A DNA stretch of 64,000 bases. Source: Flavobacteriales bacterium. GTDB taxonomy: Bacteria; Bacteroidota; Bacteroidia; Flavobacteriales_F; PHOS-HE28. Shown one piece after another: positions 35,855-44,748 of this stretch; within the stretch, counting starts at the first letter, position 1, and each line of letters begins with the position of its first letter. Both the position numbers and the translations under genes were made by a program. The stretch lies in contig JAHBUL010000018.1 in assembly GCA_019638085.1 (NCBI GenBank), positions 1-64,000 of the forward strand, given 5' to 3'. The notes under the pieces were generated by a model. That model did not search any database. It was not told the DNA's origin and worked only from the letters and a program-made list of their open reading frames with translations.

Positions 35855-36871
35855 ATGAAAGCATGGCAGCTCACCGCCCACGGCGAACCATCGAAAGTCC
35901 TCGCCCTACTTGAAGTCCCCGACCCGGTTCCCAAACCCGGTGAAGTGCTCATCCGCAGCGAAGGCTTTGGGTTGAACTACGCCGATGTGATGGCTGTGAA
36001 GGGCCTCTACCGCGACGCACCTCCTCCGCCCTCTGTGATCGGTTACGAGATCGTGGGCCGCGTGGAACAATGCGGCGATGGGGTTCCTGCCGAACTCATG
36101 GGCAAGCGTGTCTTGGCGATGACGCGTTTCGGGGGCTATGCGGAGCTTGCTTGCACCGACCATCGCGCTGTGGCCGAGATTCCGGACAGCAAGGCACTTG
36201 GGGCAGCCTTGGCGATGGCCACCCAAGGAGCCACGGCCTGGTACATGGCCATGATGGTTGCCCCGGTGCAACATGGCGACCGTGTGCTGGTCCATAGCGC
36301 TGCTGGCGGCGTTGGCCAATTACTCACACAGATCGCGCTAAAGCAGGGGGCTGAAGTGTTCGCGGTGGCACACGGTGCGGAAAAGATGGCCTACCTGGAT
36401 CAACTCGGCGCACAGCATGTCATGGACCGCAAAGCAGGAGACTATGCGGTAGACCTGACCAAGAGCTTGGGCAAGGCGCGCTTGGATGCGAGCTTCAACG
36501 CGGTAGGTGGCACCACTTTCAAAAAGGACTTGAAGTTGCTCGGCAGCGGGGGTAAGCTGGTGCTCTTCGGCGGTGCGGAGCGGGGTGCGGGCGGTGCGTT
36601 CGGGACATTACGCTTCGTGTGGAACATGGGGCTAGTGATCCCCATCTTCCTGATGATGCAGAGCAAGAGCCTCATCGGTGTGAACATGCTCCGGCTCAGC
36701 GAGCACAAGCCATTGCTCGTTTCCGCATGCATGCAAGCTGCGCTGGGCGCTTTGCGCGATGGATGGCTCCAGCCCAAGGTCCATCCTCTTTTCAGCGCGG
36801 ATCAACTTCCCGAGGCGGTGCAACTGCTCGGCTCGGGGAAGAGCATTGGGAAGGTGGCGGTGAAGTGGTAG
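35855..36871 (+). CDS. Zinc-free MDR-type quinone oxidoreductase (VAT-1-like)
   Basis: A 338-residue NADPH-dependent medium-chain dehydrogenase/reductase. The N-terminal GroES-like domain has EVLIRSEGFGLNYADVMAVK and VIGYEIVGRVEQ, and the Rossmann domain has VLVHSAAGGVGQLLTQIALK. The cysteine cluster of zinc alcohol dehydrogenases is missing, as expected for quinone reductases. The segment DASFNAVGGTTFKKDLKLLG with a hydrophobic insert resembles VAT-1-like members. The ATG directly follows a GACAACT repeat, so its promoter or leader includes repeat sequence. Confidence 0.85.
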   Translation: MKAWQLTAHGEPSKVLALLEVPDPVPKPGEVLIRSEGFGLNYADVMAVKGLYRDAPPPPSVIGYEIVGRVEQCGDGVPAELMGKRVLAMTRFGGYAELACTDHRAVAEIPDSKALGAALAMATQGATAWYMAMMVAPVQHGDRVLVHSAAGGVGQLLTQIALKQGAEVFAVAHGAEKMAYLDQLGAQHVMDRKAGDYAVDLTKSLGKARLDASFNAVGGTTFKKDLKLLGSGGKLVLFGGAERGAGGAFGTLRFVWNMGLVIPIFLMMQSKSLIGVNMLRLSEHKPLLVSACMQAALGALRDGWLQPKVHPLFSADQLPEAVQLLGSGKSIGKVAVKW

Positions 36872-37063
36872 CTACTCCTCTTTCTTCGGCGCGGCAGCAG
36901 GGTCGTCCTCCACAGGTTTGGGGTCTCCGCCCACGTCTTCCTCATCCTCCTCTTGACGGAGCCGCTCGTGCAGTGAGCCCGGGGGAAGGGCGGGGGAGAA
37001 GGGGTCCGGGCTCTCATTGCCCAGCGGGCGAGGCTTCGGGTCGGGATTTGGCTTGGTATCCAT
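36872..37063 (-). CDS. Small acidic, disordered protein
   Basis: A 63-residue protein, MDTKPNPDPKPRPLGNESPD then PFSPALPPGSLHERLRQEED and an acidic Pro-rich tail ending KKEE. Composition predicts an unfolded chain. The stop abuts the stop of the convergent oxidoreductase gene with no spacer, leaving no room for a terminator. Small proteins of this type are common in Bacteroidota; no function can be given. Confidence 0.5.
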   Translation of the reverse strand: MDTKPNPDPKPRPLGNESPDPFSPALPPGSLHERLRQEEDEEDVGGDPKPVEDDPAAAPKKEE

Positions 37064-37132
37064 GGTGTCAAGGGATCAGTTTTCCACAAGGTATGCACCA
37101 AGAGCGTGCCGAACGCCATGGGCTACGCCCAA

Positions 37133-37140
37133 TACCTTTG
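37133..37140 (+). promoter_or_regulatory. -7 element TACCTTTG directly before the DAHP synthase start
   Basis: A perfect TAnnTTTG match, with only 5 nt (TCCCT) between it and ATG 37146. Transcription would begin at or within a few bases of the start codon. Confidence 0.6.
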
Positions 37141-37145
37141 TCCCT

Positions 37146-38312
37146 ATGTCGCGACCGAACATTCTTCCCCTTCCCTTCGCCCAATGGGGCCTTGGCTTGG
37201 ACAGGCCTTTGCTCATCGCCGGTCCATGCAGCGCCGAAAGCCGTGAGCAGGTGCTGGCCACAGCGGAAGGTATCGTGGAACAAGCTCCACACGTGAAGGT
37301 GTTCCGGGCTGGCGTGTGGAAGCCACGCACACGGCCCGGAGGTTTTGAGGGTGTTGGCGAAGCGGCATTGGCTTGGCTTGCGGAAGTGAAGGAACGTACT
37401 GGTCTCTTGACGATCACTGAAGTAGCCACACCCACACATGTGGAAGCAGCCTTGAGGTCGGGTGTGGACATGCTTTGGATCGGAGCACGCACCACCCCGA
37501 ACCCGTTCAGCGTGCAGGCCCTCGCCGATGCACTTCAAGGCACGGACATCCCGGTCTTCGTGAAGAACCCGGTGAACCCGGACCTGCAACTTTGGATCGG
37601 TGCCTTGGAGCGTTTACACGCCGCGGGCATCAAGCGGCTGGCTGCGGTCCATCGTGGCTTCCATTGGTTCGAGCGGACCCCTTATCGGAACAGCCCGATG
37701 TGGGAGATCCCGGTGAGATTGAAAGCTGCTTTTCCCGAACTGGAAATGATCTGTGATCCCAGCCACATAGCTGGCGACCGCAGCTTGTTGGCCGGGATTT
37801 CCCAGCAGGCTCTGGACCTCAACTTCAACGGGCTGATGATCGAAACGCATGTCGATCCCGATGCCGCCATGAGCGATGCCGCACAGCAGGTGATGCCGAA
37901 GGACCTGGCCGAACTCTTGGGCGGCTTGGCATTCCGCTCCTCCATTGCGGAACCGCATCTTCGAAATGAGCTTCAGGAACACCGCAACCTGATCGATCGG
38001 CTGGACGAGGAGATCCTGCAAAAGATAGGAGCGCGCATGGAGATCTCCGAGCGCATCGGATTGTTCAAGCAAGCACATAACATCGCCATCCTACAACCAG
38101 AACGGTGGCGGCGCATCATGAAAGCACAGCATGCTTTCGGTGCGGGATTGGGACTATCCCCGCACTTCATCCAGGCCTTGTTGGATGCGGTCCATGATGA
38201 GAGCATCCGTAAGCAAACCGATGTTTGGGAACGCGAACAAGAGGCTCCGGGAATCCAAGGCTCAAGCGAGAATTGCAACGGGAGCTCCAAGGACGACGCA
38301 CCGTTCACCTAA
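37146..38312 (+). CDS. DAHP synthase-chorismate mutase fusion
   Basis: A 388-residue bifunctional shikimate-pathway enzyme. The N-terminal 260 residues are type I-beta DAHP synthase (LLIAGPCSAESREQVLATAE, FRAGVWKPRTRPGGFEGVG, VFVKNPVNPDLQLWIGALER, ICDPSHIAGDR). From about 275 a type II chorismate mutase helix bundle follows (LIDRLDEEILQKIGARMEIS, ERIGLFKQAHNIAILQPERW). The fused mutase probably also mediates prephenate feedback. The start is ATG 37146; the upstream frame is discarded because it overlaps the promoter box. Residues after 365 are a Ser/Gln-rich tail. Confidence 0.93.
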   Translation: MSRPNILPLPFAQWGLGLDRPLLIAGPCSAESREQVLATAEGIVEQAPHVKVFRAGVWKPRTRPGGFEGVGEAALAWLAEVKERTGLLTITEVATPTHVEAALRSGVDMLWIGARTTPNPFSVQALADALQGTDIPVFVKNPVNPDLQLWIGALERLHAAGIKRLAAVHRGFHWFERTPYRNSPMWEIPVRLKAAFPELEMICDPSHIAGDRSLLAGISQQALDLNFNGLMIETHVDPDAAMSDAAQQVMPKDLAELLGGLAFRSSIAEPHLRNELQEHRNLIDRLDEEILQKIGARMEISERIGLFKQAHNIAILQPERWRRIMKAQHAFGAGLGLSPHFIQALLDAVHDESIRKQTDVWEREQEAPGIQGSSENCNGSSKDDAPFT

Positions 38313-38354
38313 CTTTCACCGATAGTCCCGTCACTCCAAACCAACACGCTCCAG

Positions 38355-41159
38355 ATGATCAAAAACTACGTTTCCATTCCGTTGACCCTGCTATTGGCTG
38401 CGCAAGTCACTGCACAGCCTGCCTTTACCGACGGTACACCCCTTCTGGCACACCCAGCTAACAGTGGCGGCTGCATGGCCATTACCGACATGGATGGTGA
38501 CGGACTGGATGATGTGATCCAGCTGGATTTCAGCAAAGACGTCTATGTGCTTTACCAAGAACAGGACGGCACCTTCACCACGGTAGACTACGGTACCGTA
38601 TCGGGAAGTTCACAATGGGGATGGGCCATTGGCGACCTGAACAACGATGGGCACAAGGATATCTGTAGCGGAGGTAATAGCGATGGAACGCACCTGGTCA
38701 GCATCACCTCGCGCGGTGTGTTCACCCATTCCACACTGAACGGCCCGAACATCTTCATGCAGAACATGAGCATGGGCGATGTGAACAATGATGGTCATGT
38801 GGACCTTTTCGGATGCAACGACAATGGTGCCCCGAACCTGTGGATCACCGACGGGAACGGTGTACCCATGATCCATAATACCTACATCGATTGGAGCACC
38901 GATCCCCCCAGCGACATGAGCGGCAACTACGGATCCTGCTTCACGGATTTCAATAATGACGGGCACTTGGACCTCTATATCGCACACTGCCGCCAGGGCG
39001 TGAACAACCCTGATGATCCACGACGCTGGAACCGGCTGTTCGTGAATGACGGGAACAACCAATACACCGATCAAGCTGAATTCTATGGTGCAGATGACCA
39101 CGAGCAGACCTGGACGTCGGACTTCGGTGATTTCGATAACGATGGTGACTTGGATATGGTGAGCACCGAGCACAGCACCGGTACCAAGCTGTTCAGGAAT
39201 GATGGAACGGGACACTTTACTGACGTCACTGCAGGTAGTGGATTGGGTGTGGCCAGCTTCCCGTTGCAAGGTCTTTTCCGTGACTTGGACAATGATGGCT
39301 TCTTGGACATCCTTATCGCCGGTGGTAGTGAGTTCTATTACAAAGGCAATGGGGATGGGACCTTCACGCAGATCGAAGGTCTCTTTCCCTCCACAAAGGC
39401 GATGCACAGTTTCGCCTTCGGTGATCTGAACCGGGATGGTTTCGAGGATGTTTATGCGAACTATGGGAACAGCTATGTGACCGGGAGCAGCAGCAACCCG
39501 GACCGCCTCTGGCTGAACACGCCGAACGGCAACCACTTTTTCCGAGTGCGGCTGCAGGGCACTACGAGCAACCGCGACGCCATCGGAGCACGTGTCACCA
39601 TCACCGGCCCATGGGGAACCCAGATCCGCGAGGTGCGGTCCGGCGAGAGCTACGGCTTAGTAAACTCCTTCGTACTTGCCTTCGGCCTTGGGGCGGAGAC
39701 CACGGTGCCCACCATGACCGTGAGTTGGCCAAGTGGATTGGTGGAGACCTTTACCGACCTCCATGCCGACCAGACCATCACCGTGGTGGAAGGCACTTGC
39801 ATATCGCCCAATGTGGCCATTACGGCATCGCCCGGCATGGTGCTTTGCCTCGGAAGTGGACCGATCACGCTTACCGCTTCCCCCGGAAACGACTTCGTAT
39901 GGAATACCGGTGCTACCACTTCGACCATTAACGTGACCGACGCAGGCTCCTATTGGACGGTCACCGGCACCGGCAATTGCACTACGCAGGCCAATGCGAA
40001 CATTATGCTGAGCCCGGATGAAACGCCAACCATTTCCGTGGAAGGGGAAACTACCATCTGCCCATTGGACCAAGTGGTTCTCACGGCCAGCCCGGCAGCC
40101 AGCTATCTCTGGAGCAATGGCAGCGACCAACAAAGCATTGTGGTAAGTGCCGCAGGCGAATACGCAGTGACCATCCAGGGGACGTGCGCCGAATTCACGT
40201 CATCTACCGTGGAAGTGAACGTGCTGAACGCACCTGCTGCACCGGTGAGCAACGATGTGACGATCCCTGTTGCCGGTACCGCTGATCTGACCGCCACGGG
40301 CGACAGCATCTTCTGGTATGACGTGGCTACTGGTGGTACGCCAATAGGTCAAGGGAATTCCTGGACCACGCCCTTCGTGGATACCAACACGCTCTTCTGG
40401 TGTGCCGACCTTGGGCAGAACGGTGGAGATACCTACCATGGTGGAATGACAGACCGCTCCGCCATCGGTACCTACCAGAACAACTCCACCTACTACCTCC
40501 GTTTCAGTACCAATGAAGACATGGTGATCAAGAGCGCCAAGGTGTACGCGAACGGTGCCGGCATCCGTCCGATCGCCATCGTGGATCAGAACACGGGTAA
40601 CGTGGTGGCCTCCGGCGACTACTACATTCCCGACGGTGAGAGCCGGGTTCAACTTGATCTGCTTGCACCGGGCAACGGCGCCTACGGACTGCGCATTGTA
40701 TCCGGCGATCCGCAGCTTTGGCGTGATGGTGTGGGTAGCAATCCCTCCTTCCCTTATGACCTGGGAGGTCTCGGTGCCATCACCGGAAGCAATGCCGGCT
40801 CTGCTAATTACTACTACTACTTCTATGACTGGGAGGTGGCCACACCCACCACGTGGTGCGAAGGGCCACGGACGCCGGTGGAAGTGTTCGTCGGCCCCAC
40901 AAGCGTAGCCACTAACGAACAGGCTGATGGCCTTCAGGTCTTCCCGAACCCGGCCACGGAGTCGGTCACGCTTAGCGGCGAACTGCCTGAAGGTGCAACG
41001 GTAGTGGAATTCCTCGATGTGGCCGGCCGCGTTTGCCTCCGGACCTCGATCACAACAGGTGGCCTGACCATCGATGTGGCTCCGTTGGCATCCGGTGCAT
41101 ACACAGTACATGTGCGCGGTGATCACGCTACAAGCAACACCTCCTTTGTGAAGCGTTGA
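38355..41159 (+). CDS. Secreted FG-GAP/VCBS repeat protein with ASPIC/UnbV domain, T9SS type A
   Basis: A 934-residue exported protein. Signal peptide 1-21 (PLTLLLAAQVTAQP). Residues about 35-395 hold seven-bladed FG-GAP repeats with Ca-binding D-x-D-x-D-G loops (DMDGDGLDDV, DLNNDGHKDI, DVNNDGHVDL, DFNNDGHLDL, DFDNDGDLDM, DLDNDGFLDI, DLNRDGFEDV). An ASPIC/UnbV (CRTAC1-like) domain follows at about 400-470 (RDAIGARVTITGPWGTQIRE), then two Ig-like repeats, a region with YWYDVATGGT-like sequence, and a type A tail (VFPNPATESVTL ... SGAYTVHVRG). It is likely a surface adhesin or scaffold. Confidence 0.9.
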   Translation: MIKNYVSIPLTLLLAAQVTAQPAFTDGTPLLAHPANSGGCMAITDMDGDGLDDVIQLDFSKDVYVLYQEQDGTFTTVDYGTVSGSSQWGWAIGDLNNDGHKDICSGGNSDGTHLVSITSRGVFTHSTLNGPNIFMQNMSMGDVNNDGHVDLFGCNDNGAPNLWITDGNGVPMIHNTYIDWSTDPPSDMSGNYGSCFTDFNNDGHLDLYIAHCRQGVNNPDDPRRWNRLFVNDGNNQYTDQAEFYGADDHEQTWTSDFGDFDNDGDLDMVSTEHSTGTKLFRNDGTGHFTDVTAGSGLGVASFPLQGLFRDLDNDGFLDILIAGGSEFYYKGNGDGTFTQIEGLFPSTKAMHSFAFGDLNRDGFEDVYANYGNSYVTGSSSNPDRLWLNTPNGNHFFRVRLQGTTSNRDAIGARVTITGPWGTQIREVRSGESYGLVNSFVLAFGLGAETTVPTMTVSWPSGLVETFTDLHADQTITVVEGTCISPNVAITASPGMVLCLGSGPITLTASPGNDFVWNTGATTSTINVTDAGSYWTVTGTGNCTTQANANIMLSPDETPTISVEGETTICPLDQVVLTASPAASYLWSNGSDQQSIVVSAAGEYAVTIQGTCAEFTSSTVEVNVLNAPAAPVSNDVTIPVAGTADLTATGDSIFWYDVATGGTPIGQGNSWTTPFVDTNTLFWCADLGQNGGDTYHGGMTDRSAIGTYQNNSTYYLRFSTNEDMVIKSAKVYANGAGIRPIAIVDQNTGNVVASGDYYIPDGESRVQLDLLAPGNGAYGLRIVSGDPQLWRDGVGSNPSFPYDLGGLGAITGSNAGSANYYYYFYDWEVATPTTWCEGPRTPVEVFVGPTSVATNEQADGLQVFPNPATESVTLSGELPEGATVVEFLDVAGRVCLRTSITTGGLTIDVAPLASGAYTVHVRGDHATSNTSFVKR

Positions 41160-41170
41160 TCAGGAAACGG

Positions 41171-41217
41171 AATGGTAGCAAAAAGCCCCGGTAATGCCGG
41201 GGCTTTTTGCTACCATT
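41171..41217. terminator. Strong rho-independent terminator
   Basis: The 21-bp arms (from AATGGTAGCAAAAAGCCCC; right arm GGGGCTTTTTGCTACC onward) pair around TAAT. The hairpin has A/T-runs on both sides, so it can act in both directions. It separates the FG-GAP gene from the molybdenum-cofactor operon. Confidence 0.92.
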
Positions 41218-41243
41218 GGACGTATTTGTGGTTTCTTTGAGGC

Positions 41244-41909
41244 ATGGCAGAACGGGAGACTCAGGACGCACGGCCCCTGCGATTGCTCGTTGTGGGCGCC
41301 GGTGCGATCGCGAACGCCCTGCTTCCACGCGTTGCGCGTTGGAAGTGGGACGGTATCACCATTATGGACGGGGATCGCGTGGAGGAGAAGAACCTGGATC
41401 GTCAAGAGCTCTTCGCCCCGGTGGACATCGGCAAGGCGAAGAGCAAGGTGCTGGCAGCTTGGCTTCGGAATATGCCCATTCCGGTACGGGTCTCCTCCAT
41501 GGATGAGTTCTTGGATGCCAAGAATGCCGGGAATGTCATTCCATTGCATGATGTAGTTGCGGATTGCACGGATGATGCCCACGTGAAGCGCCTTCTGGAT
41601 CGCACCTGCGGGGACTATGGCGTGGCACTGGTCAGTGGCTCGGTACATGGCCAACAGGCACAAGTGATCGTACTGCACGTGGAAGGAGAGGGTGAAGGCC
41701 TTACCAGGGCTGATATCTTTCAAGGAAAACCGGGTAGTGAACAGGATGGTTGCGATATGCGCAACGTACCGCTGGAAACCCTTGCCGAGACCGGTAGGCG
41801 TATGGCACAACTGCTGCATGCAGTACTGCACGGCGAACCCGTGGGGAACGGCCGCATCGATCTCTTCGATGGCAAGCATTGGACCGGGATCGATCCGCCG
41901 ACATCCTGA
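41244..41909 (+). CDS. Short ThiF/MoeB-family adenylyltransferase, likely MoaD-activating
   Basis: A 221-residue protein with the E1-like nucleotide-binding signature: LLVVGAGAIANALLPRVARW, then TIMDGDRVEEKNLDRQELF (DxDxVExxNLxRQ) and VVADCTDDAHVKRLL. A Cys in GSEQDGCDMRNVPLETL may correspond to the catalytic region. The zinc CxxC pairs of full MoeB are absent and the protein is shorter than MoeB. It heads an operon with moeA, mobA and moaD, so activation of the MoaD C-terminal GG is the likely role. Confidence 0.72.
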   Translation: MAERETQDARPLRLLVVGAGAIANALLPRVARWKWDGITIMDGDRVEEKNLDRQELFAPVDIGKAKSKVLAAWLRNMPIPVRVSSMDEFLDAKNAGNVIPLHDVVADCTDDAHVKRLLDRTCGDYGVALVSGSVHGQQAQVIVLHVEGEGEGLTRADIFQGKPGSEQDGCDMRNVPLETLAETGRRMAQLLHAVLHGEPVGNGRIDLFDGKHWTGIDPPTS

Positions 41910-41912
41910 TCC

Positions 41913-42641
41913 ATGGACAGCACGCTCTTGATCATCCTGATCGCCTTTGTGGCCTTCGCGTACGCCATGGTGGGCCACGGCGGAGCCAGCGGCTATCTCG
42001 CGCTGATGGCCCTCGCAGGCATGTCGGTGGTGGTGATGCGGCCCACCGCTTTGGTGCTCAATCTTTTCGTCAGCGCGATCGCCTTCGCGCAGTATGCACG
42101 CACCGGCCATTTCAAATGGAGCACCTTCTGGCCCTTCGCTTTGGCCTCCATCCCGGCCGCATGGCTCGGTGCGCACATCGTGCTGGACCCGCTGATCTAC
42201 AAGCGCATCCTCGCCGTCTGCCTGCTCTTCGCCGTGGCGCGGCTGTTCGGCTTCTTCGGCAAGGGCAAGGACGGCGTGGTCCCGGTGCCCTTGGCATGGG
42301 GCCTGCTGATCGGCGTGGTGCTGGGCTTCGTCTCCGGCATGATCGGCATCGGCGGCGGTATCCTGCTCAGCCCGGTACTGCTGCTGTTCAACTGGGCGGA
42401 CATGAAGACCACCGCGGCTACTTCCGCGCTCTTCATCTTCGTGAACAGCGCTGCCGGCATCGTGGGAGCGTTCGGCAATGGCGAAACGCTGAGCACGGAA
42501 ATGATACCCTGGATCATCGCGGCGGTACTGGGTGGCTTGCTCGGCAGTTGGATCGGCGCGAAGCGATTGAACGAATTACGTTTGAAACAGGCACTCGGCG
42601 TGGTGTTGCTTTTCGCCAGTGCCAAATTGATGATCGGATGA
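41913..42641 (+). CDS. TauE/SafE-family membrane permease
   Basis: A 242-residue protein with about seven membrane helices. The two conserved family motifs are seen as GHGGASGYLALMALAG near the N-terminus and VSGMIGIGGGILLSPVLLLF at about residue 143. Members are thought to move sulfite, sulfoacetate or other sulfur anions. Here it lies inside the molybdenum-cofactor operon (3 bp after the ThiF gene; ATGA overlap with moeA). An anion role linked to cofactor synthesis is therefore possible but unproven. Confidence 0.82.
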   Translation: MDSTLLIILIAFVAFAYAMVGHGGASGYLALMALAGMSVVVMRPTALVLNLFVSAIAFAQYARTGHFKWSTFWPFALASIPAAWLGAHIVLDPLIYKRILAVCLLFAVARLFGFFGKGKDGVVPVPLAWGLLIGVVLGFVSGMIGIGGGILLSPVLLLFNWADMKTTAATSALFIFVNSAAGIVGAFGNGETLSTEMIPWIIAAVLGGLLGSWIGAKRLNELRLKQALGVVLLFASAKLMIG

Positions 42642-43804
42642 TCGACGTGGCAGAGGCGAAGCAACGTGTGATCGCGGCCGCAGCACGTATGTCCGTTGAG
42701 CGTGTCGCGCTGATCGACGCATTGGAGCGATATCCCGCTGAGGACGTGATCGCGCCGTTCGACCATCCGCTCTTCGATTGCAGTGCCATGGACGGCTATG
42801 CGTTCGCACATGGTGCGTCCGAGTGGAACGTGGTCGGCGAAGTGGCTGCGGGAGATGTGTTCCCCCGTCCGTTAGCGAAGGGTGAGTGCGTGCGGATCTT
42901 TACCGGTGCGATGATGCCGCCGGGTGCGGACACGGTGGTGATGCAGGAGCTTGTGCAGCGGACCGGGGATACGATCACCCACTCGGACGGCAAGCTCAAG
43001 CATGGCGGTAATGTGCGCCTCAAGGGCGAACAGTTGCGCGCGGGTGCCGTGGTGTTGGCGAAGGGCATGAAGCTGGATGCGAGCGCGATCGGACTTCTTG
43101 CGTCGGTGGGTGTTGCTGAAGTGGCCGTGGCCAAACGACCGCGCGTTGCCGTGCTGATCAGCGGGAACGAATTCACCGAGGGAGCAGTCCCGCGGCCGGG
43201 AAAGATCTTCGGAAGCAACGGCGTGATGTTGCAGGCCGCCATGCGCGAGCTGGGCATCCAAGCGGACGCCGTTCAAGTTGACGATGATCGCGAAGCGTTG
43301 ATCAGCGCATGGAAGAAGGAAGCGGGATCACATGACCTTATCATGTCGACCGGTGGCGTTTCCGTGGGCGACCACGACCTCGTGCGGCCCACGTTGGACG
43401 CGCTTGGCGCAGAGATCCTGCTTCACGGTGTGAGACAGAAGCCGGGAAAGCCGATGCTGTTCGCGAAGATGGAAGGCACGCCGGTATTCGGGCTTCCGGG
43501 CAATCCCCGCGCGGTGATGGTGTTGTTCTGGGAATACGTCGCACCGTTCATTCGCGCCACGCAAGCTGCTAAGGAACCTTGGATGACAACGGACCGGTTG
43601 CCGATCGCACAGGCCTTGTTGGTGAAAGGGGATCGGGCTGAGTTCAGGGCGGCGCATGTTGCACGTGGTATGGTGCGTTTGCTTGCGGATGAAGGTTCAC
43701 ACATGTTGCGATCGCTGGCCGAGGCAAATGCACTGGCGTTCATCCCTGCGGAAGTACGCGAGCTAAAAGCGGGTGATCCGGTGGAAGTACATTACATACG
43801 CTGA
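42638..43804 (+). CDS. moeA: Molybdopterin molybdotransferase
   Basis: A 388-residue enzyme that inserts molybdate into adenylylated molybdopterin. Family signatures: PLFDCSAMDGYAFA, VRIFTGAMMPPGADTVVMQE, RVAVLISGNEFTEGAVPRPG, IMSTGGVSVGDHDLVRPTL and VFGLPGNPRAVMVLF (usual GNPVS is GNPRA here). Start ATG 42638 overlaps the TauE/SafE stop; the longer frame reaching 41879 is antisense-like read-through and ignored. It is followed by mobA with a 1-bp overlap. Confidence 0.93.
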   Translation: MIDVAEAKQRVIAAAARMSVERVALIDALERYPAEDVIAPFDHPLFDCSAMDGYAFAHGASEWNVVGEVAAGDVFPRPLAKGECVRIFTGAMMPPGADTVVMQELVQRTGDTITHSDGKLKHGGNVRLKGEQLRAGAVVLAKGMKLDASAIGLLASVGVAEVAVAKRPRVAVLISGNEFTEGAVPRPGKIFGSNGVMLQAAMRELGIQADAVQVDDDREALISAWKKEAGSHDLIMSTGGVSVGDHDLVRPTLDALGAEILLHGVRQKPGKPMLFAKMEGTPVFGLPGNPRAVMVLFWEYVAPFIRATQAAKEPWMTTDRLPIAQALLVKGDRAEFRAAHVARGMVRLLADEGSHMLRSLAEANALAFIPAEVRELKAGDPVEVHYIR

Positions 43805-44373
43805 TGGGGAGCAAATACGCATGGACCGGTGTGGTGCTCGCGGGCGGCAAGAGCACGCGCATGGGCCAGGACAAGGCCCTGCTGGAGGTTGACGGCAAGG
43901 CCATGCTGCTGCACGCGATCGAGAAGTTGAAACCACATGTGCGGGAACTGCTCGTGATCGGTGAGCCGCGGAAGTACGGGCACATCTGGCCGGGCGTGCT
44001 GCCGGACGAGATCCCGGGGCTGGGTCCGTTGGGCGGAATTGTCACAGCGATGGGCGCTGCGCGGCATGACCGTTTGCTGGTGCTCGCCGTGGATGTCCCC
44101 GGAGTGAACGCAGAACTGTTGGAACGGTTGACGCGCGAACTCCCGGATGATGCCGATGCCTTGGTCCCGCGCCATGGCGAAAGCCTCGAACCCTTGGTAG
44201 CCGCCTACCATCGCCGCTGCGCATCGGCGTTCATGGACCACATTACACGCAGCCAACTTTCCATGCAAGGCGCATTGGCCGATGTTCAAGCCGCTTTCCT
44301 GGACATTCAGCCCGGCGAAAAGGGATGGCCTGCCGACCTTTTTCGCAATGTCAACAGTCCTTACGACCTTTGA
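43804..44373 (+). CDS. mobA: Molybdenum cofactor guanylyltransferase
   Basis: A 189-residue nucleotidyltransferase that attaches GMP to Mo-molybdopterin, making the guanine dinucleotide form used by DMSO-reductase-family enzymes. WTGVVLAGGKSTRMGQDKAL is the GTP loop, LGPLGGIVTAMGAA and LAVDVPGVNAELLERL the metal and donor region, and ADLFRNVNSPYDL the C-terminal family end. It overlaps the moeA stop by 1 bp. Confidence 0.92.
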   Translation: MGSKYAWTGVVLAGGKSTRMGQDKALLEVDGKAMLLHAIEKLKPHVRELLVIGEPRKYGHIWPGVLPDEIPGLGPLGGIVTAMGAARHDRLLVLAVDVPGVNAELLERLTRELPDDADALVPRHGESLEPLVAAYHRRCASAFMDHITRSQLSMQGALADVQAAFLDIQPGEKGWPADLFRNVNSPYDL

Positions 44374-44406
44374 TGCACGCCGACACAATAGTACCGGCGC
44401 GGAAAA

Positions 44407-44631
44407 ATGGACGTGAAGCTTTTTGGATTGATCGCCGAGAAGGCGGGAACGGATGTGATCACCTTGGCCGCACCTTCGGCCTTTGCCTTGAAACACGCCT
44501 TGGAGGAACGCATTGAAGGGCTCGCCTCACTCAGCTACGCCATCGCCGTTAACCAGCGCATCACCCGTGAGGATGTTGAACTGAACGGCACGGAAGAGGT
44601 GGCGCTGCTGCCTCCGTTCGCTGGTGGGTAG
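44407..44631 (+). CDS. moaD: Molybdopterin synthase sulfur-carrier subunit MoaD
   Basis: A 74-residue ubiquitin-like protein. It starts MDVKLFGLIAEKAGTDVITL and ends LLPPFAGG. The C-terminal Gly-Gly is the thiocarboxylation site that delivers sulfur to molybdopterin. It lies 33 bp after mobA in the same operon. The large subunit MoaE is not in this window. Confidence 0.92.
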   Translation: MDVKLFGLIAEKAGTDVITLAAPSAFALKHALEERIEGLASLSYAIAVNQRITREDVELNGTEEVALLPPFAGG

Positions 44632-44712
44632 CTCGATCGACCTTTCCCCCAATCGCTCGTTGCGTCCCCGGGTACCGTTGGTATGCTTGGCGGTGATCCA
44701 ATCCAATCGCTC

Positions 44713-44730
44713 ACTTCGTTTTCACGAAGT
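44713..44730. terminator. Hairpin between moaD and the convergent SGNH gene
   Basis: ACTTCGT and ACGAAGT pair around TTTC, in the 117-bp gap between two convergent genes. It is a probable weak shared terminator. Confidence 0.5.
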
Positions 44731-44748
44731 AACTCCGGTGATCGTGTG

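Noticed and set aside
41879..42637. Open plus-strand frame extending moeA upstream through the TauE/SafE gene
   Set aside because: The extension is Arg-rich with no family features, while the other frame encodes a convincing permease; moeA starts at ATG 42638.
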